Source: Paenibacillus athensensis | Lineage (GTDB): Bacteria > Bacillota > Bacilli > Paenibacillales > NBRC-103111 | Reading direction: 5' to 3' | NCBI RefSeq assembly: GCF_004514475.2 | Contig: NZ_MYFO02000012.1 | Span: 62,001-126,000 of the forward strand | DNA length: 64,000 nt | Program-made: the position numbers and the translations under genes | In this document: positions 1 through 9,106 of the stretch, in pieces | Layout of the letters: the number at the start of each line of letters is the position of its first letter | Position numbering within the stretch: position 1 is the first letter of the stretch | Notes under the pieces: model-generated | What the model was told of the DNA's origin: nothing | The model's database searches: none | Seen by the model: the letters and a program-made list of their open reading frames with translations, nothing else

Positions 1-342
1 GATCCGGCTGTCGTAGATCAAGCCCGGCCGGGCCGCTTGCGCCGTGGCGGCGCTGAGCATGGCGTTCATTTGCGCGGCGCTTTTGGCATACACCTCGTAA
101 TATTGCTCGATGGTGGATTTGATTTGCGCGGCGTCGGCTTGCGCCAGATCGAGCTTGGCTGCCGTCGTCTGTGCGCCGGCGAGCAGCGGCCCGGCTGCAG
201 CCGTTGCGGCTTGCGCAGACGGGCGAATCAGTGCGGGCAGCTCGATATGTGCCTGCTGGGCCAGCAGCCAGACTAAAGCGCCGAGGAAGGGGGCGCAGGC
301 GAGCAGCAGCAGACGGTTGATTTGCTGAACGGGAATGATCAT
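1..342 (-). CDS. Membrane-anchored protein of unknown function (partial)
   Basis: The reading frame runs off the left edge; 114 codons are visible from an ATG whose bases overlap the stop of the upstream gene (ATGA), so the two are translationally coupled. Residues about 11-27 form one hydrophobic segment (LLLLACAPFLGALVWLLA), followed by an Ala/Gln-rich helical stretch. It is probably a single-pass or N-terminally anchored protein facing outward. I do not recognise the family. It is the last visible gene of the minus-strand unit that starts with the sensor kinase at 4218. Confidence 0.6.
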   Translation of the reverse strand, partial: MIIPVQQINRLLLLACAPFLGALVWLLAQQAHIELPALIRPSAQAATAAAGPLLAGAQTTAAKLDLAQADAAQIKSTIEQYYEVYAKSAAQMNAMLSAATAQAARPGLIYDSRI

Positions 343-773
343 TTCAGCACATCCAGATTATGCTGAAGCTCGTCCAGCTTTTTTTTGACTTCCTCCAACT
401 GGGTGTAGAGCTGGTTGCTGTTGTCGGTTTTGCTGTTGGCGCTGTCTTTGGTGAAAGCCAGCAGCTCGTTCAGCGCTTCGACCTTTTTCTCCAGCGCCTC
501 GACCTCGGCATTGACGCTGGTTCGCAGATCGTCGACCTGTTTTTGGTAATCGGCTTCGACGGACTGGAGCTGCTCAGTGGTTTGCTTGGCGATATCGGCA
601 GTGATTTGCTGCTTCAGGTGCTCGCTATACAGCACGGCGCCGGTGACGCCGATTGCGACCAGCACAAGCCAGCCGACAAGCAGCAGCACGTAGGTTTTTC
701 TGCGGGTCTTGGCCGATTTGCCGGAACGCGCAAAGCCGGCATCCTGCGCGGCAGGCTGAAGGGGCGTATTCAT
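339..773 (-). CDS. Single-pass membrane protein with coiled coil
   Basis: 144 residues: a basic N-terminus (about residues 1-28, with KTRRK), one transmembrane helix (about 29-48, VLLLVGWLVLVAIGVTGAVL), then a long Gln/Glu/Lys-rich coiled coil to the end. No catalytic motif is visible. The start is supported by GAGGTGATG about 8 bases upstream. It begins 32 bases after the response-regulator stop and overlaps the next gene by four bases, so it belongs to the same operon. It may be a partner of the membrane protein downstream; function unknown. Confidence 0.7.
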   Translation of the reverse strand: MNTPLQPAAQDAGFARSGKSAKTRRKTYVLLLVGWLVLVAIGVTGAVLYSEHLKQQITADIAKQTTEQLQSVEADYQKQVDDLRTSVNAEVEALEKKVEALNELLAFTKDSANSKTDNSNQLYTQLEEVKKKLDELQHNLDVLK

Positions 774-805
774 GATCCATCACCTCGTCAAGTTAGTGTC
801 GCCCG

Positions 806-2434
806 TCAAGATTTTTTGCGGAATTCGTTAGGCGTAAAGCCTGTTTGCTTTTTGAACACTTTGCTGAAATATTTTTCGTCCTGATAACCGACCATCTCCG
901 CAATCTGGGAAATGCGCAGGTTCGGATTGAGCAGCAGAAGCTTCGCTTTCTCGATGCGAATGGCGCCGAGATAATCGGACAAATTGACGCCAAACTCCAT
1001 CTTGAATTTGCGGGAAATGTATTCGCGGCTGAGAAAAAAGCGGCTGGCGATGCTTTGCAGCGTGACGTCTTCATTGTAGCGGCTTTCGATATAGGCGGCG
1101 ATGTCGAAAATGACGTTATGCTCCTTCTGCTGGCGGCCGAGCAGCGCCTTGGACAGATCGAGGATGTCGCGCGTCAGCTCTTGCTGATACAGCGGCAGCG
1201 ACACAATGCCGTGCTCGTCGAGCGGCACGATCATGCCCGGCGCTTCGCCGAGCGCGGTCAGCTGCTCATCCGGCTCGCTGCCGGCCGGCACGGACTCGCG
1301 CACCCAGCGGCGCTTGAGGATGGCATATTCGCGCCACCAGTGATCGAGCAGCTCCAGCGTGATGCACGGCAGCTGCTTGAGCGCATCGACCCATAGCTGC
1401 ACCGCCGCCTGGACCTGCTCGCTGCTGCCGCTGCGGATCGCCAGATGGATGCGCTCGGCGTAGTCGCTGAACTGCACGGCACGTTGCGCGTGCAGGGGCG
1501 GTCCCGCGGCTGCGTCGTGGACCCAAGTCAGCTTCGCCAGCAGGTTGCGCTGGCGAAGCGCGCCGCGCGCCTCCTCGTAGGAGCGGCGCAACTCGAACGG
1601 GAACGGGTGCGATCCGCCGATCCCGAAATCGAGCCGGCAGCGCAGCGTCGTGCGCAGCCCTTCGTTGATGCCCGCCAGCAGAGCGGCGGGCTGTTGCTGC
1701 TGCTGCTCGTCCCACAGCAGCAGGACGATTTCGTTCTCGCTGTTCCAGTAGCGGAACGCAAAGCCGACCGGCGTCGCCCGCAGAAATTCGTTGCAGATGT
1801 TAACAAGCGAGAAGAACAACAAATCCAGGTTGTTCTGAAATTTCATCTTCAAGCTGCGCTCCATCGTGTCGAGACTTAATATAGCGACGCGGCAGGCGGC
1901 CAGCGCGCGAGGCAGGCCCAACTCCTTCTCCAGCTGCGCCGCGGCTCCCTCGTACAAGGTCGGCTCGACGAGCAGATTGGACAGCAGCTTCTCCCAATAC
2001 ACCGGCTTGAGCCGGTTAACCTCGATGCTGCGCTCCAGTTGATGAGAGCGCTCGCCCTCTTCGCGGCACCACGTATCGACTGCTTTGGCCAGCGCTTCGT
2101 CGAGCTGCTCGGGATCAATCGGCTTGAGAATGTAGTCGGTGCCGCCGTATTTGACGGTATGGCGCAGGAGGGAGAAGTCGTCGTGCCCGCTGATCACGAC
2201 CGTCTTGCTCGCCGGAGCGTTCGTATGCAGCCATTCCAGCAGCTCGACGCCGCCAACGCCGGGCATCATCATATCGGTCATAATAATTTCCGGCTTCTCA
2301 ATGCGTACGCAGTCAATGGCGGTTTGTCCATCGGCTGCTTCCAGAACCGTATCGATACCGTGACGGCTCCAGTCGACCAGTAGCCGAATGGCGTCGCGGA
2401 CGTGCTTTTCATCGTCGACAATCAGTGCCTTCAA
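806..2434 (-). CDS. Response regulator, YesN type (receiver plus AraC DNA-binding domain)
   Basis: 542 residues. The N-terminal receiver domain has the acidic pair at D7-D8, the phosphorylation site D54 (TDMMMPG) and the conserved Lys in LKPID near residue 105. A long middle region follows, and the C-terminal ~100 residues are an AraC/XylS double helix-turn-helix (DVTLQSIASRFFLSREYISRKFK; ISQIAEMVGYQDEKYFSKVFKK). Its ATG overlaps the stop of the sensor kinase by four bases. In Paenibacillus such pairs usually control a nearby sugar ABC transporter; the divergent importer at 4375-7530 is the obvious target. Confidence 0.93.
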   Translation of the reverse strand: MKALIVDDEKHVRDAIRLLVDWSRHGIDTVLEAADGQTAIDCVRIEKPEIIMTDMMMPGVGGVELLEWLHTNAPASKTVVISGHDDFSLLRHTVKYGGTDYILKPIDPEQLDEALAKAVDTWCREEGERSHQLERSIEVNRLKPVYWEKLLSNLLVEPTLYEGAAAQLEKELGLPRALAACRVAILSLDTMERSLKMKFQNNLDLLFFSLVNICNEFLRATPVGFAFRYWNSENEIVLLLWDEQQQQQPAALLAGINEGLRTTLRCRLDFGIGGSHPFPFELRRSYEEARGALRQRNLLAKLTWVHDAAAGPPLHAQRAVQFSDYAERIHLAIRSGSSEQVQAAVQLWVDALKQLPCITLELLDHWWREYAILKRRWVRESVPAGSEPDEQLTALGEAPGMIVPLDEHGIVSLPLYQQELTRDILDLSKALLGRQQKEHNVIFDIAAYIESRYNEDVTLQSIASRFFLSREYISRKFKMEFGVNLSDYLGAIRIEKAKLLLLNPNLRISQIAEMVGYQDEKYFSKVFKKQTGFTPNEFRKKS

Positions 2435-4218
2435 CTTGATTCCTCCTTGGTAAGCGGAATGATCAGCGTGACAATCAAGCCGCGCGGCTGTGCGGCTGTC
2501 AACGTAAGCTCAGCGCGGTCGGAGAAGCTCAGCTGCAGCCGCGACAGCACGTTGCAGAGGCCGATGCCTTCTTCGGCCCCCGTGGCCGGAGCGGTCAGCG
2601 ACATGCGCACCTCGTCCATCCGGTCTTCGCTCAAGCCGCTGCCGTTATCCTCGACGCGCACGATCAGGACAGGTTGCTCCTCGCGTTCGCCGCGCTTCAT
2701 CGCGATGCGCAAAAGTCCGATGCCCAGCGCCGGCTGGAAGCCGTGTTTGAAATAATTTTCCACAATCGGCTGGAGAATCATCTTGGGCACTTCCACGGCG
2801 AGCAGCTCCGGCTCGGTATCGTATTCGATTTCGAGCTGCTGGTCGAAGCGTTGCTTTTGCAGCTCCAGATAGGATTTGACATGCTCCAGCTCCTTGCGCA
2901 GCGTCACGGACGATTCGTGCGTGTTCATGCTGTAGCGCATCATTTTGGCCAGCGAGGAAATGAGATCGTAAATGCGCCGTTCGTTATGCTGCAGCGCCAG
3001 CGTGCCGATCGATTGCAGCGCATTGTTCAGGAAATGCGGGTTGATTTGCGCCTGCAGCACCCGCAGCTGATTCGATTTGTTAGCCAGCTCCAGCCGGTAT
3101 TCGCGCATGACCATCTGCTCCAGATTCTGGATCAGCACATGGAAGCGGTTGGCTAGAATGCCTAACTCGTCCGTCCGCGACAGCTCGATCTCGGCGTTCA
3201 TTTGTCCGGCCTGAATTTTCGTGATGTAGCGAATCAGCTTCTTGATCGGCGAAGTGAAGCGGATGGAGATGAAAACCGTCGCCGCAATAACGATGACGAG
3301 AAACAAACTGAGCACGAGCGTGTTGATCAGCGTGAGCTGGCGGGCGTTTTTGTACAGCACATCGAGGGGGATGCGCTTGACGATCGTCCAGTCGACAGCG
3401 TCGGTTTGCATATTTTCATATAAATTAATGCCGTTAAATTCATCGCCGTTCCAAGCAAAGCTGCCCTGCGCGCTACTGCTGCCGATCGCTTTGAGCGCCC
3501 AGCTCTGGGTCAGCTTGCTTCCCCATTGGGCGGGATCGGGGCCGTATATAACCGTGCCGTCCTTGGCGAGAATGTACAGCTCCTCCTTACCGGATTCGTG
3601 CAAATCCTCGCAGACGCTGGTTATCACGCTCAGATCAAGGTCGATGATCAGCTCGCCCAGCACGCGATTTTCGGGGAAATTAATAATACGCCGATGCATA
3701 GACAGAACGGGAATCGGTGAAGGATATGTGGTAAGCGGAATATCGTAATTGGTCATAATGTGCGTAGGCTCGAAATAGACGTCCCGGCCGGCCGGAAACG
3801 CCGGCAGCTTGGCATAAGGGCCATTGGCCATTTTGGACAAGTCGTGCACCATCAGAAAAGAGCGGTCGCTCGCTTTGGCATACAGATAGATTTGCTGAAT
3901 CTCTTTAACGGAATGCGACATGACCTGCAAGCCGCTGGTAATTTGCTTGCCGCCCAAATAATTGATTTCCGGCTGCTGCAGCGTATAGTAGCGCTCATCG
4001 TTCGTATAGATCGTCAGCGATGCCTGCGCGACGCCGTTCAAGTAGTTGATCAAGTTGGTTTTGCCTTGCGAGATCAGCGCGGAGTTGGTCTTGATCGTTT
4101 CTTCGGTTACCCGATCCTTCGTAAACGCATACGTGACAATGATCGAGGTCACAATAGGAACCAGCGTAGCGGCCAGCAAAAAAAGCACAAGCTTGTTGCG
4201 GATGCTGTTTTTGATCAT
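2431..4218 (-). CDS. Sensor histidine kinase, YesM type
   Basis: 595 residues. An N-terminal transmembrane helix (about 10-28), an extracellular dCache-like sensor region, a second helix near 295-320, a HAMP domain, then a His_kinase domain with the phospho-acceptor His in QINPHFLNNAL and an HATPase domain with the N box (IVENYFKHG) and G box (VEDNGSGL). It should sense an extracellular carbohydrate or a binding protein and phosphorylate the response regulator encoded next. It is divergent from the ABC importer, with a 156-base shared promoter region. Confidence 0.93.
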   Translation of the reverse strand: MIKNSIRNKLVLFLLAATLVPIVTSIIVTYAFTKDRVTEETIKTNSALISQGKTNLINYLNGVAQASLTIYTNDERYYTLQQPEINYLGGKQITSGLQVMSHSVKEIQQIYLYAKASDRSFLMVHDLSKMANGPYAKLPAFPAGRDVYFEPTHIMTNYDIPLTTYPSPIPVLSMHRRIINFPENRVLGELIIDLDLSVITSVCEDLHESGKEELYILAKDGTVIYGPDPAQWGSKLTQSWALKAIGSSSAQGSFAWNGDEFNGINLYENMQTDAVDWTIVKRIPLDVLYKNARQLTLINTLVLSLFLVIVIAATVFISIRFTSPIKKLIRYITKIQAGQMNAEIELSRTDELGILANRFHVLIQNLEQMVMREYRLELANKSNQLRVLQAQINPHFLNNALQSIGTLALQHNERRIYDLISSLAKMMRYSMNTHESSVTLRKELEHVKSYLELQKQRFDQQLEIEYDTEPELLAVEVPKMILQPIVENYFKHGFQPALGIGLLRIAMKRGEREEQPVLIVRVEDNGSGLSEDRMDEVRMSLTAPATGAEEGIGLCNVLSRLQLSFSDRAELTLTAAQPRGLIVTLIIPLTKEESS

Positions 4219-4374
4219 AACGGATCATCCCGGTTCTTTTGGATTTGTACCCTACATTGTAGCAGGTGAGGTCAACAAATTCCACCTAAAGCGTCACGAG
4301 AGTCTGTGTATTGCAGGCGTGGCGGCTTATATACTAAAGGTACATAAATCATGAAAGCAAGGAGGAATGTGGTT
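4219..4374. promoter_or_regulatory. Divergent promoter region between sensor kinase and sugar importer
   Basis: 156 bases between the two divergent starts. An 11-base palindrome CTACATTGTAG lies at 4252-4262 and contains a TACAAT -10-like box read on the minus strand. On the plus strand a TATACT box (4330-4335) lies 40 bases before the importer start, but no good -35 was seen. I cannot identify the binding site of the AraC-type regulator by eye. Confidence 0.4.
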
Positions 4375-5259
4375 ATGGAAAGCAAGAACGGCTTTGCCCG
4401 CCTCATGCAGCAATGGGTTTTCCTCGGACCGGCGCTGCTCTTTTTCACCGTCATTGTGCTGGCTCCGTTTCTGATGAGCATTTATTACTCGTTTACCGAA
4501 TGGAACGGCGTCACCTCTCACATCAAGATGAACGGACTGGACAACTTCAAGCACATTATTTTTGATGACAAGGACTATCATAACGCATTTTGGTTCACAA
4601 CGCGCTTTAGTATCACAAGCGTAATTTTGACCAATCTGGTCGGCTTTTTGCTGGCGCTGATGCTGACGCAGGCGCTGAAGACGCGCAATGTGCTGCGGAC
4701 GATTTTTTTTATGCCCAACGTCATTGGCGGCTTGCTGCTCGGTTTTATCTGGCAGTTTATTTTCGTCAAAGGGTTCGCAATGATCGGCGAGTTGACCCAC
4801 ATCGGATTTTTCGAGCTTCCGTGGCTCGGCGACGCGCCGACCTCGTTCTGGGCGATTGTGATTGTCAGCGTCTGGCAGGGCTCCGGCTACCTGATGATCA
4901 TTTACATCGCAGCGCTGATGAACGTGCCCAAGGATATGGTGGAAGCCGCCTACATCGACGGGGCGACCCGCTGGCAAATGCTGCGGCAGATTACGCTTCC
5001 GCTGATTATGCCGGCCATTACGGTATGCTTGTTCCTGACGATTTCCTGGTCGTTCAAAATCTTCGATCTGAACTTCTCGCTCACCAAGGGCGGACCGTTC
5101 GGCTCGACGGAATCGGTATCGATCAACATTTATCAGGAAGCGTTCCGCAACAACCGCTACGGACTCGGGACGGCTAAAGCCTTTGTCTTCTTTATCGTGG
5201 TGGCGATCATTTCGACAATCCAGGTTGTCTATACGAAACGCAAGGAGGTTGAAGTGTAA
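4375..5259 (+). CDS. Sugar ABC transporter permease (MsmF/LacF type)
   Basis: 294 residues with six predicted transmembrane segments and the EAA loop typical of binding-protein-dependent permeases (EAAYIDGATRWQMLRQI near residue 190). An in-frame ATG exists at 4351, but AAGGAGG at 4359-4365 sits nine bases before the ATG at 4375, so that start is preferred. It forms the membrane channel with the next gene product. No ATPase is encoded in the cluster, as is common in Paenibacillus, where a shared MsmX-like ATPase usually serves many importers. Confidence 0.9.
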   Translation: MESKNGFARLMQQWVFLGPALLFFTVIVLAPFLMSIYYSFTEWNGVTSHIKMNGLDNFKHIIFDDKDYHNAFWFTTRFSITSVILTNLVGFLLALMLTQALKTRNVLRTIFFMPNVIGGLLLGFIWQFIFVKGFAMIGELTHIGFFELPWLGDAPTSFWAIVIVSVWQGSGYLMIIYIAALMNVPKDMVEAAYIDGATRWQMLRQITLPLIMPAITVCLFLTISWSFKIFDLNFSLTKGGPFGSTESVSINIYQEAFRNNRYGLGTAKAFVFFIVVAIISTIQVVYTKRKEVEV

Positions 5260-6095
5260 TGCCGACAGCCAAACGTTATTCCGCCCGCCTTTTTTCACTT
5301 GAAGTGCTGGCCATTGTGGTTGCCATCGTGTTCCTGGTTCCGTTCTACTTCGTTATCGCCAATTCGATGAAGACGTTCGCCGAGCTGGTGACGAATACGG
5401 CGAGCCTGCCGAAAAGCCTGAATTTCGACAACTATGTCAAGGTGTGGGGCATCATCAAATTCCCGCGCGTGTTCTTCAACTCCTTGATCATCACGGTGGT
5501 GAGCAACATCGGTCTGGTCGTCATCAGCTCGATGGCTGCATATCAAATTCTCAGAAGACCTTCGAAATTCAACGCGCTGGTGTTTCTCGCCTTCGTCGCG
5601 GCAATGGTCATCCCGTTCCAGTCGATCATGATTCCGCTGGTCCGCGTCGCCGACATCGTCAACATTATGGGCACCCGCTACGGTCTGATCTTCTGCTACT
5701 TCGGCTTCGGCGTCTCGCTGAATGTGTTCCTGTACCACGGCTTCCTTAAATCGATTCCGCTGGAGATCGAGGAGTCGGCGCGAGTGGACGGCAGCAGCCC
5801 TTACGGGGTTTTCTGGCGCATCGTGTTCCCGCTGCTCAAGCCGATGAGCATTACCATCGTGATCTTGAACAGCCTGTGGATCTGGAACGACTACCTGCTG
5901 CCGTCGCTGATCCTCAACAGCCCGAATTTGCGGACGATTCCGCTTGCGACCTATTCGTTTTTCGGCCAATATACAAAGCAGTGGGATTTGGCGCTGGCCG
6001 CGCTGGTGCTCAGCGTGCTGCCAATCATCATTTTTTTCCTGACGCTGCAAAAGCATATTATTGAAGGAATTACAGCCGGTTCCGTAAAAGGATAA
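5259..6095 (+). CDS. Sugar ABC transporter permease (MsmG/ThuG type)
   Basis: 278 residues with an N-terminal transmembrane helix, five further helices and the EAA loop (EIEESARVDGSSPYGVFWRI, about residues 168-187). The ATG overlaps the stop of the first permease (TAATG), with AAGGAGG at 5242-5248. Together the two permeases make a heterodimeric CUT1-family carbohydrate channel. A 115-base gap separates it from the binding-protein gene. Confidence 0.92.
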   Translation: MPTAKRYSARLFSLEVLAIVVAIVFLVPFYFVIANSMKTFAELVTNTASLPKSLNFDNYVKVWGIIKFPRVFFNSLIITVVSNIGLVVISSMAAYQILRRPSKFNALVFLAFVAAMVIPFQSIMIPLVRVADIVNIMGTRYGLIFCYFGFGVSLNVFLYHGFLKSIPLEIEESARVDGSSPYGVFWRIVFPLLKPMSITIVILNSLWIWNDYLLPSLILNSPNLRTIPLATYSFFGQYTKQWDLALAALVLSVLPIIIFFLTLQKHIIEGITAGSVKG

Positions 6096-6210
6096 CAGTT
6101 CAACATCTTCCACCTTTATGTTCAATATTCTCGGTGTTCCGGGTTAACACAACTCTTTACAATAAACCATGTAGACAACGAAACAAAAGAAAAAAGGGAG
6201 GCTTTACACA

Positions 6211-7530
6211 ATGAAAAAGTTAACGATGGTAAGCTTGGCTGCCGCGATTTCGCTTTCGATGATTGCAACCGGCTGCGCCAAAAAAGAAGAATCCGGCTCC
6301 ACGTCCAGCCCGGCTGCAACAAACGGGGCAGCGGCTACCGCGGAAAGCGGCAAACCGGTTACAATTAAAATGTTCCAGTTCAAGGTCGAAATCGCCGATC
6401 AGCTCGCCAAGCTGGTGGATGAATACCATAAAGAAAATCCGAACGTTACGATTCAGATCGATACAGTAGGCGGCGGCGCGGACTACGGCGCAGCGCTGCT
6501 GGCGAAATTCAACTCCGGCGACAAGCCTGATATTTTCAACAACGGCGGCTTCTCCGACCTCGACAAATGGATCGAGAACCTCGAAGACTTGTCCGACCAG
6601 CCTTGGGTGAAGGACCTCGTCCCGGTTGCCAAAGAGCCAATGACCAAAGACGGCAAGCTTTACGGCCAACCGCTGAACCTCGAAGGCTACGGCTTCCTGT
6701 ACAACAAAGACCTGTTTGCCAAAGCGGGCATCACCGAGCTGCCAAAAACGATTACCCAACTGGAAGACGCAGCGAAAAAACTGCAAGCCGCCGGTACTAC
6801 ACCTTTCGTAAACGGCTATGGCGAATGGTGGGTCCTGGGCAACCATTTCGTGAACATTCCGTTCGCACAGCAGCCTGATCCGAACGCCTTCATCGACGGC
6901 CTGAACAAAGGCACGGCGAAAATTCCGGGCAACGAAGCCTTCAACAACTGGGTGAGATTGTTCGACCTGCAATTGCAATACGGCAACAAAAACCCGCTGC
7001 AAACCGACTACAAAACGCAAGTAACGGATTTTGCAACCGGCAAAGCGGCCATGACGCAACAAGGCAACTGGACGCAAGTCGAGCTGTCGCAAACGAATCC
7101 GGACCTGAAGGTTGGCTTCCTGCCAATGCCAATCAGCGACGACGCAACGGCTAACGACAAGCTGCCTGTAGGCGTACCGAACAACTGGGTGATCAACAAA
7201 AACTCCGCTGTGAAGGAAGAAGCGAAGAAATTCCTGAACTGGATGGTTACTTCCGAAACAGGTAAAAAATATATCACGAACGAATTCAAGTTCATCCCGG
7301 CGTTCACGACGATCTCCGCAGACGAATCCGTTCTTGGACCGCTGGCTTCCGATATCATGAAATACAGCCAAGCCAACAAAACGTTGAGCTGGAACTGGTT
7401 CAAATTCCCGGGCGGCGAAGCGTCCAGCAAAAAATTCGCCGATACGATGCAAGCGTATGTAGCGAAAAAAGTAACGAAAGAGCAAATGCTCGACGAATTC
7501 CAAAAAACGTGGGACAGCTTGAAAAAATAA
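6211..7530 (+). CDS. Extracellular sugar-binding lipoprotein
   Basis: 439 residues. A lipoprotein signal peptide ends in the lipobox MIATGC (lipidated Cys at residue 22), followed by a Ser/Ala/Thr-rich linker and a family-1 solute-binding fold (VTIKMFQFKVEIADQLAKL near residue 50; PLNLEGYGFLYNKDLF near 150). It should capture a carbohydrate outside the membrane and deliver it to the two permeases upstream. GGGAGG lies eight bases before the start. The gene ends just before a strong terminator. The sugar cannot be told from sequence alone. Confidence 0.93.
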   Translation: MKKLTMVSLAAAISLSMIATGCAKKEESGSTSSPAATNGAAATAESGKPVTIKMFQFKVEIADQLAKLVDEYHKENPNVTIQIDTVGGGADYGAALLAKFNSGDKPDIFNNGGFSDLDKWIENLEDLSDQPWVKDLVPVAKEPMTKDGKLYGQPLNLEGYGFLYNKDLFAKAGITELPKTITQLEDAAKKLQAAGTTPFVNGYGEWWVLGNHFVNIPFAQQPDPNAFIDGLNKGTAKIPGNEAFNNWVRLFDLQLQYGNKNPLQTDYKTQVTDFATGKAAMTQQGNWTQVELSQTNPDLKVGFLPMPISDDATANDKLPVGVPNNWVINKNSAVKEEAKKFLNWMVTSETGKKYITNEFKFIPAFTTISADESVLGPLASDIMKYSQANKTLSWNWFKFPGGEASSKKFADTMQAYVAKKVTKEQMLDEFQKTWDSLKK

Positions 7531-7545
7531 GCTGCCTCGATCGTC

Positions 7546-7571
7546 AAAACCCCGGCCGATGCCGGGGTTTT
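7546..7571 (+). terminator. Rho-independent terminator of the importer operon
   Basis: Perfect 11-bp stem AAAACCCCGGC / GCCGGGGTTTT with a CGAT loop, 16 bases after the binding-protein stop and followed by T-rich sequence. Confidence 0.93.
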
Positions 7572-7717
7572 GTTGTTGTTGGCGTCGCGTTGCGCCGTGC
7601 GCGGAAAATCCGCCGCCTGGCGCAGACGGCAAGAAAGACAGCAAACGCTGATTGACAGGGCTGTCTGCTTGGGCAGAAATGACTCGTGCGATGCGGTTTA
7701 CACCTCGAGGACAACAC

Positions 7718-7745
7718 AAAGACGGCCCGCTGGCGAGCCGTCTTT
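7718..7745 (-). terminator. Terminator of the SASP gene
   Basis: Inverted repeat AAAGACGGC / GCCGTCTTT with a 10-base loop, 23 bases downstream of the SASP stop. Read on the minus strand the stem ends in CTTTGTGTTGT. Confidence 0.75.
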
Positions 7746-7767
7746 GTCGGTATATGGATGTGCGGTG

Positions 7768-7989
7768 TTATCTGACGAACGTGTTGCTTTGCAGCTGCTG
7801 CTCGGCGATTTGCACAAGCTTGCGAGTGATATGGCCGCCGATGGCGCCGGCATCGCGGGAAGCCATGAAGCCGTAGTAACCGTCTTGAGGAATCTGGATG
7901 CCAAGCTCTTGAGCAACCTCTACCTTCATTTGGTCCAATGCGGCTGTGGCTTGCGGGACGACTAAGCTGTTGCTGGATCTTTTTGACAT
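7768..7989 (-). CDS. Small acid-soluble spore protein, alpha/beta type
   Basis: 73 residues carrying the family's hallmarks: the GPR-cleavage/DNA-binding region (MKVEVAQELGIQ, residues 21-32) and the conserved GGHITRKLV block (51-59). SASPs coat and protect spore DNA. The frame is open further upstream, but AAAGGA lies eight bases before the ATG at 7989 and the family begins there. Divergent from the flavoprotein gene. Expression is expected in the forespore (see the promoter entry). Confidence 0.95.
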   Translation of the reverse strand: MSKRSSNSLVVPQATAALDQMKVEVAQELGIQIPQDGYYGFMASRDAGAIGGHITRKLVQIAEQQLQSNTFVR

Positions 7990-8019
7990 GTTCATCATCC
8001 TTTCGTGGGAGAGTAACGT

Positions 8020-8048
8020 TAGTATGGCCGGTAAGCGTTCTATTATGC
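8020..8048 (-). promoter_or_regulatory. Sigma-G-like promoter of the SASP gene
   Basis: Read on the minus strand: GCATA (8048-8044), a 17-base spacer, then CATACTA (8026-8020). This fits the forespore sigma-G pattern (GHATR, about 17-18 bases, CATNNTA). The -10 box lies 30 bases before the SASP start codon. Confidence 0.7.
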
Positions 8049-8158
8049 AGGACAAGAAAAAAACACGGCCTGTTGCAGTGAATAGATTGGCATGGATGGC
8101 AGATAGCACGGGTAAGCTAGAGATAAGGACAAGAATGTCAAGAAAGGGAGGAAGACGG

Positions 8159-9106
8159 ATGGAGGCTTATGACAGCATTATCGTCGGCGGGGGGATTGCC
8201 GGCTTGCAGGCTGCGATTCAGCTTGGCCGTTACGAGCACAAGGTGTTGGTCATTGACAGCGGCAGCGGACGTTCTTCGATGTGCCGCAGCTATCACAATG
8301 TGCTGGGTTGGCCGGATGGCGTGTCGGGCGAGGAGCTGCGGCGACTCGGCCGATTGCAGGCGGAGCGGCTTGGCGTGGCGTTTGCCGCCGACGAGGTGGT
8401 GCAAGCGGTGGCTGTCGGCAAGAACGGCCCGCAGTTCGAGCTGTGGGGGAAAACCGGCAAAGGGTATGAAGCAAGCACTTTGCTGCTGGCGACAGGTTTG
8501 CTCGACCGCTGCCCGGATGTGCCGGGCTTGCGGAGTTGTCTGGGATTGACCGTCTATGTCTGCCCGGACTGCGACGGCTACGAAATTCGCGATAAATCAA
8601 CGCTGGTGCTGGGCAGCGGCGATGCCGGGGCTTCGATGGCGCTGCTTCTGCGGGAGCGGACGTCCAAGCTGCTGTATGTCAATCACGGCCATAAAGCCGT
8701 CAAAGCCGAGCTGCTGACGGCGTTGCAGGCGCAAGGGATCGGTTATGAAGCGGGCGATATCGTCTCTGTGCAGACGGAAGGCGAAGGACAGTTCGGCGGC
8801 GTGACTTTGGCCAGCGGCCAGCGCCTGGCGGCGGAGCGGGCGTTCATTGCCTTCGGCTGCAACGAGGTGCGCTCCGATCTGGCCCGTCAGCTTGGCGCGG
8901 AGCGGCTGGAGAATCGCCATATCGTGACCGATCCGCGCAGCAAAATGACCAGCGTGCCCAACGTCTGGGCTGCCGGGGATGTCGGCGTGCATGCCGAGCA
9001 GGTGACGATTGCGATGGGCGAAGGCTCGCAAGCGGCCATCTGGATGCACAAAGCGCTTGTGGCGCAGCGCGAGGCGCGGCGGCCGCAGCAGCCCGTCCTG
9101 CCTTAG
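8159..9106 (+). CDS. Thioredoxin-reductase-like FAD/NAD(P)H oxidoreductase
   Basis: 315 residues. The N-terminal FAD site is GGGIAGLQAA (10-19), there is an ATG motif (ATGLLDRC, 111-118), a CPDC redox motif (C135, C138), a second nucleotide fold (VLGSGDAGAS) and the C-terminal FAD motif AAGDVG. It likely transfers electrons from NAD(P)H via FAD to a dithiol partner; the partner is unknown because no thioredoxin gene is adjacent. The frame opens earlier, but AAGGGAGG sits before the ATG at 8159. Its last four bases overlap the end of the convergent gene. Confidence 0.88.
   Translation: MEAYDSIIVGGGIAGLQAAIQLGRYEHKVLVIDSGSGRSSMCRSYHNVLGWPDGVSGEELRRLGRLQAERLGVAFAADEVVQAVAVGKNGPQFELWGKTGKGYEASTLLLATGLLDRCPDVPGLRSCLGLTVYVCPDCDGYEIRDKSTLVLGSGDAGASMALLLRERTSKLLYVNHGHKAVKAELLTALQAQGIGYEAGDIVSVQTEGEGQFGGVTLASGQRLAAERAFIAFGCNEVRSDLARQLGAERLENRHIVTDPRSKMTSVPNVWAAGDVGVHAEQVTIAMGEGSQAAIWMHKALVAQREARRPQQPVLP

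Noticed and set aside
4219-4374. CcpA cre site in front of the sugar importer
   Set aside because: No sequence close to the cre consensus TGNAANCGNNNNCA was found.
6220-7719. A 499-codon minus-strand frame opposite the sugar-binding lipoprotein
   Set aside because: Antisense shadow crossing the strong terminator at 7546-7571.
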